64,000 nt of DNA from Colius striatus. Taxonomy: Eukaryota; Chordata; Aves; Coliiformes; Coliidae. The notes beneath the pieces were generated by a model. It ran no database searches, had not been told where the DNA came from, and saw only the letters and a list, made by a program, of their open reading frames with translations. The stretch covers positions 4,780,001 to 4,844,000 of the forward strand of contig NC_084790.1 of NCBI RefSeq assembly GCF_028858725.1, read 5' to 3'. A program made the position numbers and the translations under genes. Below are positions 40,801-47,545 of this stretch, piece by piece. Each line of letters opens with the position of its first letter. Within the stretch, counting starts at the first letter, position 1.

Positions 40801-41448
40801 TTGGAAAGAGGCCGAGGCAGAATGCTAAGAAACCTGATACCTAGACAAATGCTTTTGCAAAATGGCCTTGAGCTTCCGTTAGTGTCTTCTTCCTTGTATC
40901 CAGAAATACACACTGGATTTGCTGCTCGTTTATTCCTCCCAGATGGGGACTGAATTCATCCCTTCAAGTGGCCACTTGCTGTCCCTGGCAGCGAGGACAA
41001 GACAGGACAGGAGGCGGTGTTTGGGCTAATGTGTAGGAATGCCGCTTTGAGGAAGGGAGGCATTTTGCTGTTCCTGCTCTGTACTTGGGATTACACTCCT
41101 TGCAGGCTCAGCAGGCACCCTGCAGATGTCAGAGTCGGTGATGAGCAGATAGCACAAACTGCAGGCAGGCAAAGCACACCATTTAATTCACACAAGCATT
41201 TCTCTGTAACCTACCGAATCGGGCGACTTCAAAACACAGACTTGTCCCTGCCTGTTTCATCCACCCTGACGGATGGTTGTGTGCTCTTTACACAGGCCTT
41301 CTTTGAGAGTCACCCAGCTCCATCGGCAGAACGCACTGTCCAGCAGTGCTGTGAAAACATTCTGCTGAATGCAGCTTGGCTCAAGCGGGACGCAGACAAC
41401 ATCCACCACTATTTCCTGCAGCGCAAGGCCCCACCAGCCATGGTGTGA
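1116..41448 (+). CDS. NPEPPS: NPEPPS, puromycin-sensitive aminopeptidase (complete, 23 coding exons)
   Basis: Zinc metallo-aminopeptidase of family M1, mainly cytosolic, that removes N-terminal residues from peptides including proteasome products. Joined exons: 1116-1238, 9918-10002, 21135-21212, 22254-22375, 23278-23385, 24311-24511, 24931-25027, 25133-25166, 26631-26745, 29499-29663, 30677-30781, 31284-31344, 32166-32275, 32862-32925, 33517-33656, 35182-35316, 36717-36936, 37584-37726, 38508-38564, 39038-39145, 39404-39559, 39654-39701, 41296-41448. The sum is 2628 nt, or 875 residues plus TGA, with all introns GT-AG and all phases consistent. GAMEN is residues 272-276, HELAH 308-312 (zinc ligands His308 and His312, catalytic Glu309), the third zinc ligand Glu331, and the catalytic Tyr394. 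The C-terminal helical domain follows. The protein matches human NPEPPS along its length except that it lacks the 44-residue N-terminal extension. No frameshift or stop was seen. Confidence 0.97.
1239..9917 (+). other. NPEPPS: NPEPPS intron 1
   Basis: 8.7-kb intron. The first ~600 bases are still CpG-rich; the rest is AT-rich unique-looking sequence with no long open frame. I see no clear repeat, RNA gene or conserved exon. A weak CR1-like phrase near 8536-8556 was not convincing. Confidence 0.8.
9918..10002 (+). CDS. NPEPPS: NPEPPS coding exon 2
   Basis: Residues 42-69 plus the first base of codon 70; ends at ...YAPEGDE. Acceptor CTTCCAG, donor GTAGGA. It belongs to the N-terminal beta domain of the M1 fold. 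Confidence 0.96.
10976..11830 (-). repeat. CR1 LINE 3' fragment, antisense to NPEPPS
   Basis: The left end, CACAGAATGG followed by GGTTGGAAGGGACCTT, is the reverse complement of a CR1 3' end. The minus-strand translation around 11620-11829 contains the phrase [13 protein letters not shown], typical of the C-terminal part of the CR1 reverse-transcriptase ORF. It is 5'-truncated, as most CR1 copies are, and interrupted by stops. Transcribed as part of the NPEPPS intron in antisense orientation. Confidence 0.9.
12690..13178 (+). repeat. CR1 LINE 3' fragment, sense
   Basis: Begins in the segment TTCTGGGCTCCCCAGCTCAA, runs through the usual CR1 tail order, and ends in TTCCAACCCCCTACCATTCTGTGATTCTATG, split here as TTCCAACCCC then CCATTCTGTGATTCTATG. 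It overlaps in element coordinates with the antisense copy about 860 bp upstream, so the two form a potential inverted repeat. Confidence 0.9.
14648..14700 (+). repeat. Short decayed CR1 3' tail
   Basis: GATGGTCTTAAAGG, then TCCAACCTAAA and TCTATGATTCTAT, matches the last ~50 bases of a CR1. Too short for family assignment. Confidence 0.65.
17990..19361 (+). mobile_element. Solo LTR of an endogenous retrovirus, 1372 bp, with 5-bp target duplication
   Basis: Starts TGTCATGGTTT and ends AAACCCACGACA, giving the TG...CA ends and imperfect terminal inverted repeat of an LTR. It is flanked by the perfect 5-bp repeat GTACA (17985-17989 and 19362-19366), the signature of one integration event; 5 bp suits ERVL-like or some other retroviral classes. 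AATAAA at 19130-19135 fits the R-region polyadenylation signal, followed by R/U5-like sequence, so the element is in the same orientation as NPEPPS. No internal gag, pol or env sequence is present, consistent with recombination between two LTRs. Open frames inside it come from the internal repeat modules and are not regarded as genes. Confidence 0.85.
18460..18880 (+). repeat. Six imperfect modules inside the LTR U3
   Basis: A module with core GGAAGAGGC(C/T)GTGTCCCG and then AGGGACCC recurs with cores starting near 18471, 18560, 18605, 18698, 18778 and 18856. Spacings are about 89, 45, 93, 80 and 78 bases, a period of roughly 80-90 with one half-length step. Copies are diverged, so the array is older than or drifted since amplification. 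Confidence 0.75.
21135..21212 (+). CDS. NPEPPS: NPEPPS coding exon 3
   Basis: Completes codon 70 (Glu) and continues [14 protein letters not shown] to TLQK, ending with one base of a Gly codon. Acceptor TTTCAG, donor GTAAGA. Confidence 0.95.
21213..22253 (+). other. NPEPPS: NPEPPS intron 3
   Basis: 1.0 kb of unique-looking AT-rich sequence; no repeat or RNA gene recognised with confidence. Confidence 0.75.
22254..22375 (+). CDS. NPEPPS: NPEPPS coding exon 4
   Basis: Runs through [19 protein letters not shown] to AAVTQFE, ending at residue 136 in phase 0. Acceptor TTACAG, donor GTAGGG. Confidence 0.96.
22376..23277 (+). other. NPEPPS: NPEPPS intron 4
   Basis: 0.9 kb, AT-rich, nothing recognised. 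Confidence 0.75.
23278..23385 (+). CDS. NPEPPS: NPEPPS coding exon 5
   Basis: Residues 137-172, [20 protein letters not shown] onward to VALSNM. The [11 protein letters not shown] stretch is a conserved M1-family segment preceding the catalytic domain. Acceptor TTTAG, donor GTAAGT. Confidence 0.97.
23386..24310 (+). other. NPEPPS: NPEPPS intron 5
   Basis: 0.9 kb, AT-rich, nothing recognised. Confidence 0.75.
24311..24511 (+). CDS. NPEPPS: NPEPPS coding exon 6
   Basis: Residues 173-239, [14 protein letters not shown] through [11 protein letters not shown] to KFALE. Acceptor TTGAAAG, donor GTAAAT, both phase 0. Confidence 0.96.
24512..24930 (+). other. NPEPPS: NPEPPS intron 6
   Basis: 0.4 kb, nothing recognised. 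Confidence 0.75.
24931..25027 (+). CDS. NPEPPS: NPEPPS coding exon 7
   Basis: Residues 240-271 plus one base of Gly272: [14 protein letters not shown] to IAIADFAA. The split Gly is the first residue of the GAMEN exopeptidase motif. The following intron is only 105 bp. Confidence 0.96.
25133..25166 (+). CDS. NPEPPS: NPEPPS coding exon 8 (34 nt, GAMEN motif)
   Basis: Encodes the rest of G272-A-M-E-N276 and WGLVTY plus two bases of Arg283. GAMEN binds the substrate N terminus in M1 peptidases. At 34 nt this is the smallest exon; skipping it would remove the motif and shift the frame. Acceptor ATAAAG, donor GTATGC. Confidence 0.96.
25167..26630 (+). other. NPEPPS: NPEPPS intron 8
   Basis: 1.5 kb. 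Contains a GT-rich tract at about 26163-26185 and a second plausible acceptor at 26588-26590, 40 bases before the used one. Confidence 0.75.
26572..26590 (+). promoter_or_regulatory. NPEPPS: Possible alternative 3' splice site before exon 9
   Basis: GGGTTTTTTTCCCCCCTAG is a strong pyrimidine-tract acceptor ending at 26590. Its use would add 40 bases to exon 9, shift the frame and give AGG CAT GTG CCA CTC TGA, a stop six codons in. Use is unproven. Confidence 0.4.
26631..26745 (+). CDS. NPEPPS: NPEPPS coding exon 9 (HELAH zinc site)
   Basis: Residues 283-321: [19 protein letters not shown], then the helix with [14 protein letters not shown]. His308 (26704-26706), Glu309 and His312 (26716-26718) are the zinc-binding and catalytic residues of HEXXH. 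Donor GTATCT. Confidence 0.97.
26746..29498 (+). other. NPEPPS: NPEPPS intron 9
   Basis: 2.75 kb. An A-rich then C-rich low-complexity tract lies at about 29010-29072. The minus strand around 29008-29260 has a modest open frame with no recognisable domain and upstream stops. No repeat family was recognised. Confidence 0.7.
29499..29663 (+). CDS. NPEPPS: NPEPPS coding exon 10 (third zinc ligand)
   Basis: Residues 322-376: [18 protein letters not shown] and on to DNSHPIE. Glu331 (29526-29528) within WLNEGFA is the third zinc ligand, 18 residues after HEXXH as in other gluzincins. Acceptor CTTCCCAG, donor GTAAGT. Confidence 0.97.
29664..30676 (+). other. NPEPPS: NPEPPS intron 10
   Basis: 1.0 kb, nothing recognised. 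Confidence 0.75.
30677..30781 (+). CDS. NPEPPS: NPEPPS coding exon 11 (catalytic Tyr)
   Basis: Residues 377-411: [20 protein letters not shown] to HDYIGDE. Tyr394 (30728-30730) in AISYSKGA corresponds to the transition-state-stabilising Tyr of M1 enzymes. Confidence 0.97.
30782..31283 (+). other. NPEPPS: NPEPPS intron 11
   Basis: 0.5 kb, about 40% of it a CR1 fragment that ends ~60 bases before the exon 12 acceptor. Confidence 0.8.
31016..31226 (+). repeat. CR1 LINE 3' fragment, sense
   Basis: Carries the CR1 tail series GGCTGCCCAGATGGGTTGTG, TGGAGACATTCAAAACC, GGACTAGATGATC and the terminal TTCTGTGATTCTGTGG. 5'-truncated to about 210 bp. Confidence 0.9.
31284..31344 (+). CDS. NPEPPS: NPEPPS coding exon 12
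   Basis: [20 protein letters not shown] plus one base of a Glu codon. Acceptor GTTCCCAG, donor GTAACC. Confidence 0.96.
31345..32165 (+). other. NPEPPS: NPEPPS intron 12
   Basis: 0.8 kb, nothing recognised. Confidence 0.75.
32166..32275 (+). CDS. NPEPPS: NPEPPS coding exon 13
   Basis: [20 protein letters not shown] through [16 protein letters not shown], ending at residue 468, the end of the catalytic domain. Acceptor TCTGCAG, donor GTAAAT. Confidence 0.96.
32276..32861 (+). other. NPEPPS: NPEPPS intron 13
   Basis: 0.6 kb, nothing recognised. Confidence 0.75.
32862..32925 (+). CDS. NPEPPS: NPEPPS coding exon 14
   Basis: [20 protein letters not shown] to Thr plus one base. One of the more diverged exons relative to human (human EDDRLLRLSQKKFCAGGSY), lying in the beta-sandwich linker domain. 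Confidence 0.93.
32926..33516 (+). other. NPEPPS: NPEPPS intron 14
   Basis: 0.6 kb, nothing recognised. Confidence 0.75.
33517..33656 (+). CDS. NPEPPS: NPEPPS coding exon 15
   Basis: [20 protein letters not shown] to DVKPDQWVK, ending at residue 536. Acceptor TTTTAG, donor GTGAGT. Also comparatively diverged; it is part of the beta-sandwich domain. Confidence 0.94.
33657..35181 (+). other. NPEPPS: NPEPPS intron 15
   Basis: 1.5 kb with A-tracts and T-tracts (for example about 35109-35125), no recognised element. Confidence 0.75.
35182..35316 (+). CDS. NPEPPS: NPEPPS coding exon 16
   Basis: Residues 537-581: [20 protein letters not shown] to [10 protein letters not shown]. Start of the C-terminal helical (ERAP1_C-like) domain. 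Acceptor TTTTCAG, donor GTAAGC. Confidence 0.96.
35317..36716 (+). other. NPEPPS: NPEPPS intron 16
   Basis: 1.4 kb, nothing recognised. Confidence 0.75.
36717..36936 (+). CDS. NPEPPS: NPEPPS coding exon 17
   Basis: [20 protein letters not shown] through [16 protein letters not shown] plus one base of Gly. At 220 nt it is the longest coding exon here. Acceptor TCCCAG, donor GTAGGA. Confidence 0.97.
36937..37583 (+). other. NPEPPS: NPEPPS intron 17
   Basis: 0.65 kb; a short local triplication of a TTTAGATA-type phrase at about 37420-37461, otherwise nothing. Confidence 0.7.
37584..37726 (+). CDS. NPEPPS: NPEPPS coding exon 18
   Basis: [20 protein letters not shown] to LSADLRSP, ending at residue 702. 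Acceptor TTATTAG, donor GTAAGT. Confidence 0.97.
37727..38507 (+). other. NPEPPS: NPEPPS intron 18
   Basis: 0.8 kb, nothing recognised. Confidence 0.75.
38508..38564 (+). CDS. NPEPPS: NPEPPS coding exon 19
   Basis: Residues 703-721, [19 protein letters not shown]. Acceptor GCCTTAG, donor GTGAGT; phase 0 at both ends, so skipping would keep frame. Confidence 0.95.
38565..39037 (+). other. NPEPPS: NPEPPS intron 19
   Basis: 0.47 kb, nothing recognised. Confidence 0.75.
39038..39145 (+). CDS. NPEPPS: NPEPPS coding exon 20
   Basis: Residues 722-757: [20 protein letters not shown] to VLTFALS. The acceptor (GGCTTTGAAG) has a weak pyrimidine tract, but length and protein match agree exactly with the family. 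Confidence 0.95.
39146..39403 (+). other. NPEPPS: NPEPPS intron 20
   Basis: 258 bp, nothing recognised. Confidence 0.75.
39404..39559 (+). CDS. NPEPPS: NPEPPS coding exon 21
   Basis: Residues 758-809: [20 protein letters not shown] to [10 protein letters not shown]. Acceptor CCCCCAG, donor GTATGT. Confidence 0.97.
39654..39701 (+). CDS. NPEPPS: NPEPPS coding exon 22
   Basis: Residues 810-825, [16 protein letters not shown], 48 nt, phase 0 at both ends. Preceded by a 94-bp intron (39560-39653). Confidence 0.95.
39702..41295 (+). other. NPEPPS: NPEPPS intron 22
   Basis: 1.6 kb. No repeat or RNA gene recognised; the last ~280 bases are open in frame with exon 23 but lack protein similarity to the family. 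Confidence 0.7.
41296..41448 (+). CDS. NPEPPS: NPEPPS coding exon 23 and stop
   Basis: Residues 826-875: [20 protein letters not shown] to QRKAPPAMV, stop TGA at 41446-41448. Acceptor TTACACAG. Confidence 0.97.
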   Translation, partial: AFFESHPAPSAERTVQQCCENILLNAAWLKRDADNIHHYFLQRKAPPAMV

Positions 41449-42770
41449 AACCCGTGCATGCCACTGCTGCGGTCCTGCTGCCGCCTCATGGGGAGAGGGA
41501 GGAGCTGCCCAACAGCTGATTCATATGCCAAGAATTTGGAGTCTTTTTCTCAAACCAATGGGGATTGGACAATGAATGTAGTTAACTGGTTCCTGCTCAC
41601 ACTCCAGATTGAAATCCTATTAAGAAATTATCAGCAATTCAGCAAAAAAAAAAAAAAAAAAGAAACCATAAGAGAGAAAAATCTGTAAATATGATAGTAA
41701 TAAAATAGAGCATAACAAAACTGTGAAACTTCCTCAAGCCTTGTCAGTGGTTAAAATATTTAACACCCCTTTCCTGACACTCTTATCAACAGATGCTCTG
41801 GTTTTTACACCCTCCCCCAGCCTTCCCCTCAAAATAAAAAAGGAAGCCAGTGGTTTCTAGGTCAGTGGAATTTTGTGGAGAGTCTGGGGCAGGAATGGGT
41901 TAATGCCTCTGAGCATTGTGTGGAACAGGTCACTCGGAAGAAAGGCAGGTAGCTGGTATAACGTAAGAGTCTGTGCAGCATTCTAAGTGCAAGGTTTTGG
42001 GGAGATCTTCCTGCAACCCCCCCACCCCCAATCCAAGGATAGTTGGTTCCCTCCCTCTTGTGTTACCTCTCAGCAAAAAGAAAAATGTTTTGTTGCTCTT
42101 TGGTTTTTCTCCTTGGTTCCACCTGCTGATGTCCTTCTTAGAGATAACGGAAATGTAAGGAAACATCTTTCATAGCCACATTAAACAAGAGAGAGATTCA
42201 TGCAATTTGGGTTTTGGTTGTTTTTTTTTTCTTTCCTTCTTTTTTTTTTTCCTTGTTTTGGTCCTTACTAAATTGCACCCTCGAAATGCATGCAAGTGAG
42301 GAGATAACTGCTGCGTGTGACCAGTTCTCCTGGCTGCTCTTAGGGCAGGTCTCTTCTCTTCAAGGCACCGTTGTCTAACAGATCCAGCTCGTTCAATCTC
42401 CTCATGGCCGTAGCAACACTAGCTTTTTCGTTCCTTTCTGTGATGTTGATGGTAATTTGATTCAGAAGCCTTAAATTAGTGATGACTGGCGTGATGATGA
42501 AGTCCTAAGCTGTGTGCCATCATTTACTTCACAAAGCAGTGTGGTCTACTAACCAGGCACAACACCCTCTAATACCAAGGTTAGCGTTCCATATTACTTT
42601 TCTTTTTAACAGGAATTCGGTATTTGGTGTGGCTTAACTGTATTTCAGAAGGTCATCAGACTAACTGTCAGACTGCTTCCCTGAAACATTTTTGTGCTAT
42701 TGTTTTAAAAAAAGATAAAATTAAAACAGTTGGCGTTAATAAAAATGTCAATGTGAAATTCATGTCCTCA
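41449..42770 (+). other. NPEPPS: NPEPPS 3' UTR
   Basis: About 1.3 kb after the stop. It contains an A-tract at about 41645-41661, a T-rich tract at about 42220-42251, and three AATAAA hexamers (41699-41704, 41833-41838, 42738-42743). The end is set by the last signal; the true cleavage site is inferred. Confidence 0.7.
42738..42743 (+). terminator. NPEPPS: Distal polyadenylation signal of NPEPPS
   Basis: AATAAA followed 25-45 bases downstream by the GT-rich stretch CTTGTGTTCTGTTTG, the usual arrangement for a main cleavage site near 42760-42770. The two upstream AATAAA copies could yield shorter 3' UTRs. Confidence 0.6.
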
Positions 42771-44232
42771 TCTTGTGTTCTGTTTGAAGCCTGAAAGAGT
42801 GTTGCTGCTTGTACCCTGAGGAAACAGTGGAAGTGACATCTGGATGGCATCTGCCACAAGCCCCAAGGAAACGCCTTGTTCTCAGCCTTCTCCTCTCCTG
42901 CTATCAGTGCTCGGTCTTAGGGCAGCTGAAGGAGCACTTGCCATACCCATCCTTAAGTAGATGTTGTGTAATCTGAGTGAAGACTGTGGTCAAGCACTAC
43001 AGCTGGGACAGAATTTGGAAGGTAAAGGAAAGGGAAAAGAATTGTGAATGAGCACAGAGGGGCTTGGCAAGAGGGAATAGTATCCTGCTAATGCCAAACA
43101 CTATGAGCTGGAAGACACAGCAGAAGTGGCAAGCTGGTCCTTGGTGGAGGTGCAGTGCTTCCTGAAGAGTGTGTGTGGGTTGGTATCCCAAGGGCTGCTC
43201 TGGCTTACATGGTCAGAAAGGAGACTGGAACAGGAATTCTCTTTGTCCTGAGTCATATCTGTTAACTTGCCTGATGGTTTTTCCTGCTGTCAGCACTGCA
43301 GAGCCAATGTAATTTCAGAAGAGTAAGCTGGTTTCTCTTCTGCTTCTTGCACATTGACAAAATAACATGCAAAGTTGTGATTCCAGCATGACTGGTGATG
43401 TATGAAATGAGAAGTACTGTAGCTGCAAGTTGAGGTGATCTTGTTTTGACATTAAACAATGCAAATGACATGCAAGCAGTTGAAGGAGGGTGACAAAAAT
43501 AACAAGATTGTGGTCAGTGAGCAAACTGAATAGTCTCAGCAGACCGATGAGTCCTGGTCTCTTCTGCATGCAGAGAAAGTAGATTCTGACTCTTCATGCA
43601 ACTAAGTTTGGGATTTGCCCACTCATTGAGATTTATTTTTTTTTTCCCCAGTTGGAGACAAATTGGGCAGGACAAAAACTGCGAGAGTTACAGTGCCTGA
43701 GGAAAGCAATGAGTCGGGCTCTCGTGCTCATTAGTGAGGATATTGCCCATTGAGTCTGCTGGCTTGGGCTGTGCAGGGTGCAGTGTCCCAGCACACGCCA
43801 GGGATGCCTCACTGGTAAAGAATAGCAAGGACTCCATTGTATCTATTCCAGTTCCACGTGTTTCAAGAAAGGTTGATGTATTCTTCCATCCCTCACAGGC
43901 ACTTCCACTGGTTCCTGTGTCAAGTCTTAAAGACCTAAACTATGTCAGTAATAGTTGGGGTCCTTTATTCCTAGTACGGCTTATAATGGAAATGAAAGCA
44001 ATACAAGTTTCCCAGCAGCAGGAGGAGGAGTTTGCCTCCATGTCTCTTCTGTCACTATCAGGTTTAGTGAGGTAGTCCTGGCTGGATGAGTCCTGATGAT
44101 GGGAGTGATGTCAAGAGTCTGCATTGACTCATGCTCACAGAAACATTGGGCCGAAATTCTCCTTTAATTCTGCTGGAACAGACAGGTTTTCTTAAGGATT
44201 AGCTTTATTGCATGTGCCCACTTCTTTACCAA
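42771..44232. other. Intergenic, nothing recognised
   Basis: Between the NPEPPS polyadenylation region and a decayed CR1. No gene-like open frame, tRNA or repeat was recognised. Confidence 0.6.
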
Positions 44233-44385
44233 GAGGGTAGTTGGTCACTGAACAGGGTCCCCAGGGAAGTGGCCATGACTGCATATCGCTCTTGGTCATG
44301 CAGTTTAGCTCTAGGTAGCCCTGGGAGGAACAGGGAGCTGGACTTGATGGTCCTTTATGGGTCCTTTGAGAGACTCTATGATTTG
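44233..44385 (+). repeat. Decayed CR1 LINE 3' fragment
   Basis: The order GTTGGTCACTGAACAGG, CCCCAGGGAAGTGG, GGAGCTGGACTTGATGGTCC and CTCTATGATTTG follows a CR1 tail, with many substitutions indicating age. Confidence 0.75.
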
Positions 44386-46800
44386 TTGCACCTTTTTTCA
44401 TACAGTGCTAGCACCTGGATTAATCATGGCATTTAAGTGACCTTGTTCTTTACCTTTTGATTGCCTCCCTCTCTGTCTTTCATCAAAACCCCCAAGAGCC
44501 AGTGTTGGTGACCATCCTCCTGCCTAGGACGCAACAGAGTTGTTCCCAAAATAAACATGTGATGCTCTTACCTTGTGTTTCTCCTGCTCTTCATACTTGC
44601 AGGTAAACTTCTGGAAAGAGTGCCTCATGCTGACTTCACTTTTGGTTCCTGTTGCAGATAGGCTGGCCAAGCTGTGTTCGTGGCACTGCTATGCCGTAAA
44701 AGTACCTTTAAAGACGTAGGAGCTTGATTCCTGCTAAGGTGGAACAGTGGTCTGATAAAACAGGGGTTGATGCAGCTGGGTTGCAAATCAGGCTTTTGCC
44801 AAATGAGCCATCTTAGTGCTGTGCTAAAGCTGCTTGCTTCAATTTGGGGTGATGGTGCTTGGGATGTGCTGCTGCCCTTACTTCTGGGGCTGCTTCCTGC
44901 TCAGGGCTGACTGGAGGCAGGAGTTTATGAGGAACAATGTATCCAGAGGATGCAGGAGTGATTGCTGCAGTGTTCTTTTTAACCTTGAGATTAAAGGCTT
45001 AACTCATACTTCAACATCACTTCTGAAAACAGCTGTTGGGGGCTTGGCAGAAGGAGGCGGCTGGGGAATAGTTTGGTTTTTAACCTCTCCTTTTCCTTCA
45101 GTTATCTCCTCAATCATCTTGCATTGGTCACGATCAGACGTAGCAGCCTCCGCTCGGTACACCTTCAGTTTAAGACGAGTTGTTTTTTCCTACCGCAGCA
45201 GCTTTAGGTAGTCAAAACAGCTTTAAGAGAACCTCAATGTTGTTCATTTGTTCACTTTTCTTTGCAGGGGCAGTAAAAACAATGAAGGTAGTTAAAATCC
45301 AGTCAGCGTTGGTTGTGACTGGAAGCTCAGACAAAGCCAGTTTGATACTGAGCCCGTATGGAACAGTCGGGCACCTGCACTGCGTTTGGCTCTGTTGCAC
45401 CGAAACGCTGAACTTCCAAAAAAAGCTGGAAATGGGAGGTTTTAGAATTGGTTTTGAGGGTGGGTGGAGGAGCAGTGGCCACCTGCCTGGTGTTGCTGAC
45501 ACAGCCCCAGTCCTGCTTCTGACACGGCTACATTTGCTCAGGGAGTGTTCCTGCCATTTAAACCAGAATCGTCACACGCTCCGAAGCCCTTTGGAAAAGG
45601 CGAGTTTCACAAGAACAAAAATGCATATTCTTATGTGTATGTGGAGCTGTTGCTTCAGTATTTGCAAGACTTTTAACACACGGGGTAGAAGAATATTTAA
45701 TCTCTCGGGGAAAATGGCACAAGCTTGCCAGGCTGATGTGGAATTAGCTGGGAAGGATTTCGGAGTCCAGATTGCTCTCCAAAAAGACCCAGATTTCAGA
45801 CCAAAATGTTATCTGGTCTAAGTTGAACTGCACTATCCAGAAAGACCTTTCTCCCAGGCTCTTCTCCCAAACATACCCATGCAACGAATGTTCTCCAGGT
45901 TTTAAATTAAGGTCAAACTAAAAGGTGTTCTGGGAAAAAAAGGCTTCTGAGCCTTTTGAAAAACAACCTCAAACCCCAGCAAACCCCTAAACTCGACTTC
46001 CCAAATCCTTCCTAACATGTACCTACCAGGGTCACGAGGTGCAGTGAGATGTTGGTGTTGCCCACCCTTGGCTGTCCTTGTTTGAGCCATCACATCGCTG
46101 TGTGTCAGAGACTGGACACCTCCACGTTCTGTCAAAGGCTCTTTTACCCACACAAAATACCTCTGTGAGTGACTATGCTCTGTGATAGGCAAGGGATGAG
46201 GTTTGGCCACCAGGATCAGAGCAGGGCTCGGGATTGATACCAATTTGCGTGAAGCCCTCTTCTATTGTCGAGCAGACTCTGGTTAGCCAAGGAGGATCAC
46301 GTGTGCCTTGTCCTTGTGAGCATCCTTCCACCCCAGTGAGGGAAGGACCAAAAAGTAACAAGTAGTCAAAAATCAGGCTGAGTTGCTGGATCTATGAGCT
46401 CCATTTAAGCTCTCTCTGACTTTCCTTACAGGAGAGCTCAATTTGCTCTGTTATACTTCTGGCTTAAGGATAAAATTACTCATGTTCAAGGGAAAACGTG
46501 TGGGGAAAATACACACATGTACCAGAGCTCAAAGCCAAAGAGGATAGCATGCTGTGCTCTGGAGGAATCTTTTTAAATTGGGTTGATGATGTGGACTCAT
46601 TAACTGCTCATCTACAAACCAGGAAAGACAAGTGAGAATGTTTAGGCCCATCAAGGAACAAAAGACCACAATTAGCTTCAAGTACCAAAGACCTGAGAAT
46701 TGCCAAAGGACAGGGAGGACTTAATTGCTGCTTAAGGTCCAGGACAAAACAGACCAGGCTACTGGCTTGGGGAAGAAAACAGAAAATAATCCAACTGAAG
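44386..46800. other. Intergenic, nothing recognised
   Basis: The longest frame (45180-45821, +) begins at a TTG codon, has no recognisable domain and is probably chance. No splice-bounded conserved exon was seen. Confidence 0.55.
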
Positions 46801-46809
46801 CAAAATCAT

Positions 46810-47545
46810 AAAACCCCAAAAACATAACCAACACAAAACAACACAGAGTGGTGCAACGATGAAGAGCACAACCAGCCCTTTAACACCACCTTCTCCCCAC
46901 ACCTCCCTCTTCCTGGGCTAAGAGGCCTGATCTCGGTGTCTTTTTCTCCTCCCCTGCTGAGCAGCTCAGGGGGACAGGGCATGGGGGTTTCAGTCAGTTT
47001 TTCCTAATAGCTTCTGCCGTTCATCTCCTCAGGGCAGGGGGGCTCCTCGCTGGTCCTCCCTGCACCTCTGCGGGGTCCCTCACACACCCGGCAGCCCTGC
47101 ACGAGCTGCTCTGATGTGTGTTCACCCCAAAGGCTGCAGCTCCTCTCTGCCCCTCGTGTGGGGCTGCTCTGGGCCCACAGGCTCCAGCACAGCCTGTGCC
47201 ATGGCCCCTCCTCACACAGTCCCTCGCCCGTCCGGGTGCACTCACACAGAGCTGCTGGTGGCTCTCAGTCCTGCCACGGCCCTGCATGGGCTGCAGGGGC
47301 ACAGCTGTGTTCTCACCACGGCTTGCAGAGGGGTCTCTGGTCTGGTGCTCTTCCTTCCTTCATCCTTCTCTGACTGTGGGGTCTGTGTGGTCACCTACAT
47401 CTTGTACCACTCTTACACCTCCTCCTGTCCTTAAGCAGTGCTGGCAGAAGCATCAGATTGGCCCAGCCAGGCCAGAGGTGGGTCTGAACCCAAGAGCTGA
47501 AGGAGAGTCCAAGAACTCTTTACTGGGTCTGCACTGCAACCCCCT
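46810..47545 (-). mobile_element. Decayed endogenous retroviral LTR fragment, minus orientation
   Basis: Contains GTGCAACGATGAAGAGCAC, CTTCCTGGGCTAAGAGGCC, CCATGGCCCC and ATGGGCTGCAGGGGCACAG in the order seen in the antisense form of an abundant avian ERV LTR, and shares ATGGGCTGCAGGGGCACAGC with the copy at 54.3-55.4 kb. No clear ends or target duplication remain. Open frames here (for example 47118-47756) follow from the repeat. Confidence 0.7.

Noticed and set aside
45180-45821. 213-codon + frame in the intergenic region
   Set aside because: Starts at TTG, no recognised domain, no sign of splice sites or conservation; expected by chance in this length of sequence.
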